Below the pieces are notes generated by a model that saw nothing but the letters and a program-made list of their open reading frames with translations, did no database searches and was not told the origin of the DNA. Positions 1 through 5,286 of a DNA stretch of 5,286 nucleotides are shown piece after piece (position 1 is the stretch's first letter; every line of letters begins with the position of its first letter). Position numbers and translations under genes: made by a program. Source of the stretch: Desulfobacteraceae bacterium (GTDB taxonomy: Bacteria > Desulfobacterota > Desulfobacteria > Desulfobacterales > SURF-7); contig JAUXCK010000236.1 of assembly GCA_030618925.1 (NCBI GenBank), positions 1 to 5,286 on the forward strand, given 5' to 3'.

Positions 1-51
1 GGGATGCATCATATGAATGGCTATAATTTTACCTCATATGGGTTAATTGTG

Positions 52-1425
52 TCAAAACTTTTCTGATGATTTCTGTTTAAGCTGCCGCCATTTATCAAGC
101 CGCTGTTTTATCGTCTTTTCATACCCGCGTTGAACGGGAACGTAAAATAGATGGTCTATCAGCTTATCCGGCAGATAAGACCCGGGAACAAACGCATCTT
201 GATAATCGTGGGGATATTTATAGCCTTTGCCGTATCCAAGGTCTTTCATCACTCTTGTGGGCGCGTTCCTAATATGCAGCGGTACCGGCAGGGGCCCTGT
301 ATTTTTAATCATGGATCTCACATTGTTCAATGTCTGATATAAACTATTGCTCTTGGGAGCTGTTGCCAGATATACGGCAGCCTGCACAAGAGCGAGGTCA
401 CCTTCAGGATGCCCGAGAAACCTGAAAGCCTCTACAGCCGCAAGGGTCATGCGCAGGGCATTCGGGTCAGCATTCCCCACATCCTCGGATGCAAACCGGA
501 CCATCCTTCGACCCAAAAAAAGGGGATCCTCACCCGCCTCAAGCATTCTGAGAAGCCAGTAAGCCGCTGCATCCGGATCACTCCCCCGCATGCTTTTATG
601 GAAAGCAGATATTAGATTATAGTGTTCTTCTCCGGCCTTATCGTAAATAAGCGCTTTCTTCTGAAGGGCATTTTCCAGATCGTGAAGGTGAATAGAATTC
701 GCTTTCCCTGTCTTTTCATCTGAATCCCGGGTCGGCAACCCCCCCGGGGATACGATGGACGCGGCAATTTCCAGGCCGTTTAAAGCCGTTCGGACATCAC
801 CATCCGAAATCCTGACGAGGTGATGCAAGGCCTCCTTTTCAAGGACAAGACCCATTTGTCCCAAACCCCTTGCCTTGTCCTTTAAGGCACGATCGAGAAC
901 AACCGCGATCTCGTCCGGTGAAAGCGGATCAAGCACGATAACGCGGCATCGTGAAAGCAGCGCAGAAATCACTTCAAAAGAAGGATTTTCCGTGGTGGCG
1001 CCAATCAGAGTGATCAACCCGCTTTCCACATGCCCGAGGAATGCATCCTGCTGGGCCTTATTAAACCGGTGAATCTCATCCACAAACAGAATTGTTTTTT
1101 TCCGAAAAAGTGTCAGCTTGTGCCTGGCCTCCTGGATGACAGACCGTATTTCTTTTATTCCTGAAAGCACAGCTGAGATCTGAACAAAATTGGATCGGGT
1201 TTCATTGGCAATAATGCCTGCAAGCGTGGTTTTGCCACATCCCGGCGGCCCCCAAAGAATCATGGAAAAAATTCTGTCCTCTTCTATGGCACCGCTAATG
1301 AGTGTGCCCTGGCCCGTCATGTGCCCTTGTCCCACGAACTCACTTAGTTTCCGGGGCCGCATTCGATCTGCCAGCGGCCTTGCAGCTTTAACTTCTTTAT
1401 CTGCTTGATATTCAAAAAGATCCAA
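52..1425 (-). CDS. rarA: Replication-associated recombination protein RarA (MgsA), AAA+ ATPase
   Basis: RarA is a cytoplasmic clamp-loader-like AAA+ ATPase that acts at stalled replication forks, with single-strand-binding protein as a known partner in the family. With a start at 1425 the protein has 457 residues, close to the 447 of E. coli RarA. Visible motifs are Walker A GPPGCGKTT (59-67), Walker B ILFVDEIH (112-119), the sensor-1 region TTENPSF (144-150), the arginine finger in SALLSRCR (R159), and the C-terminal oligomerisation region with SEDVGNADP and RNAPTRVMKDLGYG. The frame stays open to a TTG at 1482 inside der, but that codon directly abuts its only AAGGA. The TTG at 1425 has AAGGGA seven bases upstream and yields MDLFEYQADKE, the usual RarA beginning. 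The next ATG lies inside the conserved RMRP block. The gene follows the Der stop after four bases, so translational coupling is likely. Identity is very sure; the start is fairly sure. Confidence 0.96.
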   Translation of the reverse strand: MDLFEYQADKEVKAARPLADRMRPRKLSEFVGQGHMTGQGTLISGAIEEDRIFSMILWGPPGCGKTTLAGIIANETRSNFVQISAVLSGIKEIRSVIQEARHKLTLFRKKTILFVDEIHRFNKAQQDAFLGHVESGLITLIGATTENPSFEVISALLSRCRVIVLDPLSPDEIAVVLDRALKDKARGLGQMGLVLEKEALHHLVRISDGDVRTALNGLEIAASIVSPGGLPTRDSDEKTGKANSIHLHDLENALQKKALIYDKAGEEHYNLISAFHKSMRGSDPDAAAYWLLRMLEAGEDPLFLGRRMVRFASEDVGNADPNALRMTLAAVEAFRFLGHPEGDLALVQAAVYLATAPKSNSLYQTLNNVRSMIKNTGPLPVPLHIRNAPTRVMKDLGYGKGYKYPHDYQDAFVPGSYLPDKLIDHLFYVPVQRGYEKTIKQRLDKWRQLKQKSSEKF

Positions 1426-1429
1426 AACA

Positions 1430-2794
1430 TTATCCCTTTCTTCCAGACCCTTTTTTCCCCTTCTTTTTCCGGCCAAATTCAATCCTTCCGGTCCTGAGGC
1501 GAAAATACAACCGGATCGGTGTCATATCCAGGCCTGTCTTCTCCCGGATCTGATTCACCAGGTATCGCTTATACGAGAAATGGTCCTGACCCGGATAATT
1601 TACAAAACATACAAATGTGGGCGGTCTGACGGATACCTGGGCTGAATAATAAAATTTGAGCCGCCTGCCCCTGTAAAGAGAGGGTTCATTATTCGTTATG
1701 GCCTTTTCGATAATCCTGTTCAACACCCCTGTGCCGATGCGCTTTGTGTACTGTTCAAAAACCGAATCTACCAGGCTCAAAATCTTTTGCACCCTGAGGC
1801 CTGTAAGCGCTGAAATTGTTATGACAGGTGCAAAATTCAGATATTTTGCACTCATCCTTACCTGATCATAATAAGTGTTAACTGTTTTATGATCCTTTTT
1901 GACCAAATCCCATTTATTGATCACAAAAATGCACCCGCATCCTCTATCATAGGCGTATCCGGCGACTGTTATATCCTGATCCGTGATGCCTTCATCGGCA
2001 TCAAACACAATCAGGGCCACATCACACGCCTCAAGACTCCTTAAGGCTTTGATAATGGAAAATTTCTCGATTTTCTTTTTAACCCGCCCTTTTCGCCTGA
2101 TCCCGGCAGTATCAATAAGACGATATGTTTGGGTCCCTGCGTTAAATATGGAATCAACCGCGTCCCGCGTTGTGCCGGGAAGCGCACTGACCAGATGCTT
2201 ATCTTCCCCCAGAATCTGGTTGATCAGCGATGATTTTCCCACATTGGGGCGCCCCACGACTGCGAGATTGATCATCTCTTCAGACAATTCCAAAGGTGAT
2301 TTTGGAAGGGATAAAACCATTTTATCTAAAAAATCAGAAATACCATACCCGTGTTCAGCCGAGATCGGAAAAAATGAATCAATGCCAAGACCGTAAAAAT
2401 CATTGAGCCTTTCTTCTTGTTCTTCCCCGTCGATTTTGTTGACGGCGTAAAAAACCGGGATAGATACACTTCTGAACATTTCAATCATATCGGCATCAAA
2501 TGGGGAAATTCCCCCTTTGCCATCCAGCACCAGAATGACTGCGTCAGCATCATCAATTGCCTGATGAACCTGAAAACGGATCTGGCCGGAAAATTTATCC
2601 TGATCATCATCGGAAAATCCGCCGGTATCGACCAGGGTAAACACCACATCATCCCAGTTTGCATCAGCGTAGTGACGATCCCTTGTTATACCCGGGCGGT
2701 TATCAACCAGGGCATCCCTTTTACGGGTAATCCGGTTAAACAGGGTTGACTTTCCGACATTGGGTCTGCCCACTATGGCAACAATAGGTTTCAT
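1430..2794 (-). CDS. der: Ribosome biogenesis GTPase Der (EngA), double GTPase domain
   Basis: Der is an essential bacterial GTPase that binds the 50S subunit during its maturation. The 454 residues show the diagnostic tandem GTPase layout. Domain 1 has G1 GRPNVGKS (9-16), switch I PGITRD (34-39), DTGG (56-59), NKID (119-122) and ISA (144-146). Domain 2 has GRPNVGKS (181-188), PGTTRD (206-211), DTAG (228-231), NKWD (293-296) and ISAL (327-330). A KH-like domain covers about 350-440, and the protein ends in a basic Lys/Gly-rich tail (about 442-454), as is common in Der. The start MKPIVAIVGRPNVGKS is the canonical Der beginning, but the bases before the ATG show no clear Shine-Dalgarno sequence, so initiation may be weak or depend on upstream translation. 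The sirtuin gene ends 52 bases upstream; rarA follows after four bases. All key residues are intact. Confidence 0.98.
   Translation of the reverse strand: MKPIVAIVGRPNVGKSTLFNRITRKRDALVDNRPGITRDRHYADANWDDVVFTLVDTGGFSDDDQDKFSGQIRFQVHQAIDDADAVILVLDGKGGISPFDADMIEMFRSVSIPVFYAVNKIDGEEQEERLNDFYGLGIDSFFPISAEHGYGISDFLDKMVLSLPKSPLELSEEMINLAVVGRPNVGKSSLINQILGEDKHLVSALPGTTRDAVDSIFNAGTQTYRLIDTAGIRRKGRVKKKIEKFSIIKALRSLEACDVALIVFDADEGITDQDITVAGYAYDRGCGCIFVINKWDLVKKDHKTVNTYYDQVRMSAKYLNFAPVITISALTGLRVQKILSLVDSVFEQYTKRIGTGVLNRIIEKAITNNEPSLYRGRRLKFYYSAQVSVRPPTFVCFVNYPGQDHFSYKRYLVNQIREKTGLDMTPIRLYFRLRTGRIEFGRKKKGKKGSGRKG
1433..1438 (-). promoter_or_regulatory. Ribosome binding site for rarA, inside the end of der
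   Basis: On the minus strand this reads AAGGGA, seven bases before the TTG at 1425. It lies within the last codons of der, whose TAA stop (1430-1432) falls between it and the start. This supports 1425 over the outer TTG at 1482 and suggests that ribosomes finishing Der can restart on rarA. Confidence 0.6.
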
Positions 2795-2822
2795 AGATTG
2801 AATTTACACTTTGGTGACAGGT

Positions 2823-2839
2823 TTATGCGGATAGCATAA
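2823..2839. repeat. Short inverted repeat in the sirtuin-der gap
   Basis: TTATGC and GCATAA form a perfect 6-bp dyad around a five-base loop (GGATA). It sits in the 52-base gap (2795-2846) between the sirtuin stop and the der start. It is AT-rich, short and has no T-run on either side, so it does not look like an intrinsic terminator; a protein-binding site or chance are both possible. I see no convincing der promoter in this gap, which favours read-through from the sirtuin gene. Confidence 0.3.
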
Positions 2840-2846
2840 GGCTGCA

Positions 2847-3665
2847 CTAATCAATATTTTTTCGGATCTGCGCCACAATCAACGGCAATGCTTCACCGCT
2901 TCTCATGGGAATGTAAACATCTGACACATCTCCAAAGGCATTTTCCGTTGGGTTTATCACAATGACGCTGGCCCCGGCTTTCTTTGCCTCTCTGGGAAAC
3001 GAAGCTGCCGGGTAGACCACCCCGGAAGTCCCCAGCACCAGCATTGTGTCGGTGTCAAGACAGATTTGAAACGCCCGGTTGAGATCCTTGACCGCCTCTC
3101 CAAACATCACAACATCCGGGCGCATGACTGAACCGCATATGTCACAATTTAGCGCCAGCGTCAGCAGGCTGGTCAGATCAAACCCCTTAATGGCCAGCAG
3201 TTTCTCTCTTACAGCTTTGATATGGGACCGCCGGTCCACCCCCTTCCTCCTGCTGCACCCCATACAGACCATCTGAAACAAATTGCCGTGGACCTCGACC
3301 AGGTTTGACGTTCCGGCTTCCTGATGAAGGTTGTCCACATTCTGTGTAATGACGATTTGCAAAATCCCCAGTTCTTCAAGGGCGGCAAGAGCCATATGCC
3401 CGGGATTTGGATCTGCCTGCTCAAATGAATCAAGCATGTTGAGGAACAGGGGCACCAGCTTTTCTGAATTCTTGTCGATTGTACGGATCAATCCCTCGAC
3501 AGTGCCTGCTTCCATGGGATCTATCTGATCCCAGATCCCGCCGGGGTCCCGAAATGTGGAAATGCCGCTCTCTGCAGAGAACCCTGCACCGGAACTCGCG
3601 CTTGCCCTGGTGGACCGAGATAAAATAGACGCTGCTTCCTGTATCTCCCTATTATATTCTCCCAT
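2847..3665 (-). CDS. Sir2-family NAD-dependent protein deacylase (sirtuin, CobB/SIR2-like)
   Basis: Sirtuins remove acyl groups from protein lysines while consuming NAD, giving nicotinamide and O-acyl-ADP-ribose; in bacteria they act in the cytoplasm, for example on acyl-CoA synthetases. The 272 residues show GAGFSAESGISTFRD (26-40, NAD binding), TQNVDNLH (107-114), catalytic His126 in EVHG, a zinc module with Cys134, Cys137, Cys174 and Cys177, then MRPDVVMFGE (181-190), GTSGVVYPA (212-220) and INPTE (237-241). The frame opens with TTG (3666-3668) followed by ATG (3663-3665). The ATG is five bases from a perfect GGAGGT, whereas the TTG is only two bases away, so the ATG is chosen. The Tyr-x-x-Arg pair that marks desuccinylase-type sirtuins (E. 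coli CobB, SIRT5) aligns to Leu75 and Leu78, so deacetylation or removal of another uncharged acyl group is more likely. It is first in a leftward run with der and rarA. Confidence 0.93.
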   Translation of the reverse strand: MGEYNREIQEAASILSRSTRASASSGAGFSAESGISTFRDPGGIWDQIDPMEAGTVEGLIRTIDKNSEKLVPLFLNMLDSFEQADPNPGHMALAALEELGILQIVITQNVDNLHQEAGTSNLVEVHGNLFQMVCMGCSRRKGVDRRSHIKAVREKLLAIKGFDLTSLLTLALNCDICGSVMRPDVVMFGEAVKDLNRAFQICLDTDTMLVLGTSGVVYPAASFPREAKKAGASVIVINPTENAFGDVSDVYIPMRSGEALPLIVAQIRKNID

Positions 3666-3670
3666 CAATC

Positions 3671-3676
3671 ACCTCC
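3671..3676 (-). promoter_or_regulatory. Ribosome binding site for the sirtuin gene
   Basis: On the minus strand this reads GGAGGT, a perfect Shine-Dalgarno core, five bases before the ATG at 3665. It decides the start between adjacent TTG and ATG codons in favour of the ATG. Confidence 0.8.
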
Positions 3677-3722
3677 GCAGATATAAAGAATCCCCATTTT
3701 CTTCCCATCTACCCCATACACC

Positions 3723-3736
3723 TCTTGAAATCAAGA
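3723..3736. promoter_or_regulatory. 14-bp dyad, candidate operator over the rightward -35 box
   Basis: TCTTGA and TCAAGA form a perfect 6-bp inverted repeat around a central AA. It covers the TTGAAA hexamer proposed as the -35 box of the rightward promoter and lies downstream of the leftward -10 box, so a bound regulator could block both genes. The regulator is unknown and no regulator gene lies nearby. A dyad of this length can also arise by chance. Confidence 0.4.
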
Positions 3737-3753
3737 TACCAGCATTATATAAA
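3725..3753 (+). promoter_or_regulatory. Sigma70-like promoter for the AdoMet decarboxylase gene
   Basis: TTGAAA (3725-3730) and TATAAA (3748-3753) are separated by 17 bases, a good match to the housekeeping sigma consensus. Transcription would begin near 3760 and give an untranslated leader of about 80 bases before the GTG at 3843. This is inferred from sequence alone. Confidence 0.5.
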
Positions 3754-3774
3754 TCGATTTTCAGATAGTGTCCA
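3744..3774 (-). promoter_or_regulatory. Sigma70-like promoter for the leftward sirtuin-der-rarA run
   Basis: On the minus strand, TGGACA (3769-3774) is followed 19 bases later by a perfect TATAAT (3744-3749). The spacing is longer than ideal, so the -35 box is uncertain, but the -10 box is strong. It overlaps the rightward -10 box by two bases, so the two promoters would be back to back and mutually exclusive in occupancy. Confidence 0.4.
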
Positions 3775-3797
3775 TCCACGAATCCCTTTTGGACACT
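3767..3797. repeat. Inverted repeat in the decarboxylase leader, possible hairpin or operator
   Basis: AGTGTCCA (3767-3774) and TGGACACT (3790-3797) are perfect 8-base complements around a 15-base loop. The right arm runs into TTTT (3797-3800). In the predicted rightward leader it would fold just after the transcription start, like a weak attenuator; as DNA it could equally be an operator or the remnant of a repeated element. The T-run is short and the loop is large, so I do not call it a terminator. Confidence 0.45.
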
Positions 3798-3830
3798 TTT
3801 CAGTTTCCCGGATGAACGTTTATGCCTGGC

Positions 3831-3836
3831 AAGGAG
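3831..3836 (+). promoter_or_regulatory. Ribosome binding site that sets the GTG start of the decarboxylase
   Basis: AAGGAG lies six bases before an in-frame GTG at 3843. The upstream ATG at 3822 has no comparable site, and this motif falls inside the codons that the ATG start would use. This is the main reason for starting the gene at 3843. Confidence 0.7.
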
Positions 3837-3842
3837 ACCTGG

Positions 3843-4820
3843 GTGCAAAATACCATCGACAGATATGAAGGCCATGAAAAAAAAATCGACCTGATGCTTT
3901 CCGCCCCTCTTAACGGACTGCGTGACAATCATGACGGCCGATGGGAAAGGGTGGTCGAGGCAAGCCTGGCAAAAATCATCAGCAAAATCTCAACCCGACA
4001 TCTGGATGCGTATCTCCTGTCAGAATCAAGCCTTTTTGTGTGGGACGATCGCATCGTGATGATGACGTGCGGTCAGACCAGACTGATCGATGCAATACCT
4101 GAAATGATTCGCATTACCGGTCATGATCGTATCGCGCGCCTGTTATATGAACGAAAGCATCCGGTATATCCACGGGAACAACCCGCCAGTTTTGAGGAAG
4201 AAGTCACAAAATTAGAAACATATTTTCCGGGCAGATATGATCGCCTTGGGCCGAAAGGGGAGGATCATATCCATTTATTCCAGTCCTCTCCCGGAGCAGG
4301 GAATGAAGACCGCGGCTCATTACTGCAGCTGCTGATGTACGATCTGGCGCCATCGGTGATTGAACTCTTCATCACCCCTTCTGAAAAAATATCTGAATTG
4401 AAAACGATCCCCTGGTGTGCTGAAGAAATCCTGCCCGGGGTCATTTGGGACAGCCATTTTTTTTCACCTGCCGGGTTTTCCATGAACGGAATATCCGGGG
4501 ACACCTATTTAACCATTCATGTCACGCCTCAGAAAAACAGCTCTTATTCGAGTTTTGAAACCAATATGATTTTCTCTGATTTTCCGGCTGTGGTCAGGAA
4601 TGTGATATCACTTTTCAAGCCCGGACGATTTTCGCTGGGCTTTACGTCAAAGACGACGCCGTTGACTTTTCCCGAGTCATTTTCCCTGGCTGATTTAAAC
4701 AGAGTCTATCATGAATCTCACAGAAGCCGCCAAAGATTTGATGATGGGTGTGAGATGATATTTTTAAATTATTCATGTTCCAGAGGGAGTGGTTGTCATA
4801 AATATGTTCCGATTGGATAA
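3843..4820 (+). CDS. speD: S-adenosylmethionine decarboxylase, eukaryotic-type (pyruvoyl-dependent)
   Basis: This enzyme decarboxylates S-adenosylmethionine to supply the aminopropyl group for spermidine. The proenzyme cuts itself between Glu and Ser, and the Ser becomes the pyruvoyl cofactor. The 325 residues match animal and plant AdoMetDC (human 334) from end to end, unlike the short bacterial SpeD. Visible are YEGHEK (8-13, human FEGTEK), YLLSESSLFV (57-66) with the cut expected at E61/S62, TCG with Cys76 (human Cys82), FFSPAGFSMNG with Phe207 and Ser213 (human Phe223, Ser229), TIHVTP with His226 (human His243), and SSFETN (236-241). Gln230 replaces human Glu247. The putrescine-site residues Lys80 and Glu178 align to Met74 and Gln162. 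The start is GTG 3843, with AAGGAG six bases upstream, and this places the first motif exactly as in the human protein; ATG 3822 would add seven residues. No spermidine synthase is in the window. The family call is strong; activity is inferred. Confidence 0.92.
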   Translation: MQNTIDRYEGHEKKIDLMLSAPLNGLRDNHDGRWERVVEASLAKIISKISTRHLDAYLLSESSLFVWDDRIVMMTCGQTRLIDAIPEMIRITGHDRIARLLYERKHPVYPREQPASFEEEVTKLETYFPGRYDRLGPKGEDHIHLFQSSPGAGNEDRGSLLQLLMYDLAPSVIELFITPSEKISELKTIPWCAEEILPGVIWDSHFFSPAGFSMNGISGDTYLTIHVTPQKNSSYSSFETNMIFSDFPAVVRNVISLFKPGRFSLGFTSKTTPLTFPESFSLADLNRVYHESHRSRQRFDDGCEMIFLNYSCSRGSGCHKYVPIG

Positions 4821-4828
4821 AAAATGGT

Positions 4829-4855
4829 GTGGGAGCGGCGAGACGCCGCTCCCAC
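4829..4855. repeat. Perfect 12-bp GC-rich palindrome (REP-like element or terminator)
   Basis: GTGGGAGCGGCG (4829-4840) and CGCCGCTCCCAC (4844-4855) are exact complements around the three-base loop AGA. It begins eight bases after the decarboxylase stop, a place typical of terminators and of REP-type intergenic repeats. On the plus strand no T-run follows (CTAATCTTA); on the minus strand a run of Ts starts a few bases beyond the stem, but no leftward gene is present to its right. The GTGGGAGCGG core recalls REP sequences known in Pseudomonas and other bacteria. The hairpin would at least protect or punctuate the decarboxylase transcript. Confidence 0.8.
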
Positions 4856-4910
4856 CTAATCTTATGTATCGATAGCGTATATCTGAGCTTAAACGGAACT
4901 TTATTCCGAC

Positions 4911-4916
4911 AGGAAG
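4911..4916 (+). promoter_or_regulatory. Ribosome binding site for the HD-domain gene
   Basis: AGGAAG lies eight bases before the in-frame GTG at 4925. No ATG exists in this frame between the decarboxylase stop and the first HD motif, so this site fixes the start. Confidence 0.6.
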
Positions 4917-4924
4917 CAAGAACT

Positions 4925-5286
4925 GTGGAAAACATTAAAAAAAAAGCTGAACACATATGTAAAGCGGCCAGAGGGAGTCATGACTGGGAGCACACCCTCC
5001 GCGTCTCCTTATTGTGTGAACGCATTGGCTCCGTTGAAAAAGCGGATATGGATGTGCTCCTCACTGCCGCATATCTTCATGATATCGGCAGGTGTCATCA
5101 GGACGGATCAAATGGACAGATCTGTCATGCGGAAAAGGGAGCGGAAATGGCCATCAATCTCCTAAAAGAAGCCCCTCTCTCTGAAAAACAAAAGGAAAAC
5201 GTTATCCACTGCATCAAAACACACCGGTTTCGCGGAGATCATATTCCTGAAACAATTGAAGCAAAAATATTGTTTGATGCAGACAA
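4925..5286 (+). CDS. HD-domain phosphohydrolase, partial (runs off the right edge)
   Basis: HD-domain proteins are metal-dependent phosphohydrolases; this one resembles the COG1418 group that includes E. coli YedJ, whose substrate I cannot name. The 120 visible residues show HDWEHTLRV (19-27), with His23 as the first metal ligand, the defining LHDIGR (51-56, His52-Asp53), His68 in CHAEKGA, THRF (99-102) and AKILFDAD (113-120), whose final Asp is the expected last ligand. YedJ shows the same order, ending in TTEAKIVQDADR. The metal site is complete and nothing looks broken; the C-terminal part lies outside the window. The start is GTG with AGGAAG eight bases upstream. An ATG at 4980 is in another frame. 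The gene lies 104 bases after the decarboxylase, separated by the palindrome, so shared transcription is uncertain. No signal peptide or membrane segment is seen, which suggests a cytoplasmic protein. Confidence 0.88.
   Translation, partial: MENIKKKAEHICKAARGSHDWEHTLRVSLLCERIGSVEKADMDVLLTAAYLHDIGRCHQDGSNGQICHAEKGAEMAINLLKEAPLSEKQKENVIHCIKTHRFRGDHIPETIEAKILFDAD

Noticed and set aside
1..51. Possible start of a further leftward gene (ATGATG on the minus strand near 7-12)
   Set aside because: Only a few codons are visible and no Shine-Dalgarno sequence lies at a suitable distance; rarA also shows no terminator here, so nothing can be decided.
725..747. GC-rich run of Cs and Gs within rarA
   Set aside because: It encodes an ordinary Pro/Gly-containing loop of RarA in a frame that stays open, so it is not a separate element.
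1983..2396. 137-codon plus-strand frame inside der
   Set aside because: It is the antisense of the well-conserved GTPase domains of Der and has no family features of its own.
3669..3932. Open frame of 87 codons on the minus strand between the sirtuin and the decarboxylase
   Set aside because: It overlaps the decarboxylase start and the whole divergent control region, resembles no known family and has no clear ribosome binding site.
4867..4874. Palindrome TATCGATA upstream of the HD gene
   Set aside because: Eight bases of AT-rich palindrome are easily found by chance, and no matching promoter boxes are evident around it.
4642..4956. 104-codon minus-strand frame across the end of the decarboxylase
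   Set aside because: It runs through the 3' end of the decarboxylase, the palindrome and the HD gene start; no family resemblance.
4980..5165. ATG-started 61-codon plus-strand frame near the right edge
   Set aside because: It is out of frame with the HD-domain protein, whose motifs HDWEH, LHDIGR and FDAD are clear in the other frame.

Overview
The window is a compact, gene-dense piece of bacterial chromosome. The only organism-level clue is protein style: the RarA start (MDLFEYQADKE) and the general look of the proteins recall sulfate-reducing Desulfobacterota (the former Deltaproteobacteria, Desulfobacterales-like). This is an impression from family resemblance and no marker gene is present to prove it.

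Layout. Positions 1-51 hold no supportable gene. Three genes are read leftward (minus strand): a sirtuin NAD-dependent protein deacylase (2847-3665), the ribosome-assembly GTPase Der/EngA (1430-2794) and the replication-associated AAA+ ATPase RarA/MgsA (52-1425). Der and RarA are almost fused: four bases separate the Der stop from the best RarA start. The sirtuin lies 52 bases upstream of Der, so the three may form one operon. Positions 3666-3842 form a divergent control region with back-to-back promoter-like elements, a 14-bp dyad and a second inverted repeat. Rightward (plus strand) come an S-adenosylmethionine decarboxylase (3843-4820), a strong 12-bp palindromic hairpin (4829-4855) and an HD-domain phosphohydrolase that runs off the right edge (4925 to beyond 5286).

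Most interesting gene. The decarboxylase is not the usual short bacterial SpeD. It resembles the roughly 330-residue animal, fungal and plant AdoMetDC along its whole length, with the LSES/S pyruvoyl processing site and the matching catalytic Cys, Ser and His. Its product, decarboxylated AdoMet, is the aminopropyl donor for spermidine synthesis; no aminopropyltransferase lies in the window. Several residues that bind or sense putrescine in the human enzyme appear changed.

Start codons. Four of the five starts were moved from the outermost or ATG choice using Shine-Dalgarno spacing and family alignment: TTG for rarA, GTG for the decarboxylase, GTG for the HD gene, and the second of two adjacent candidates for the sirtuin. 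The functions of Der, RarA and the sirtuin are housekeeping or regulatory, with no evident direct link to polyamine synthesis.
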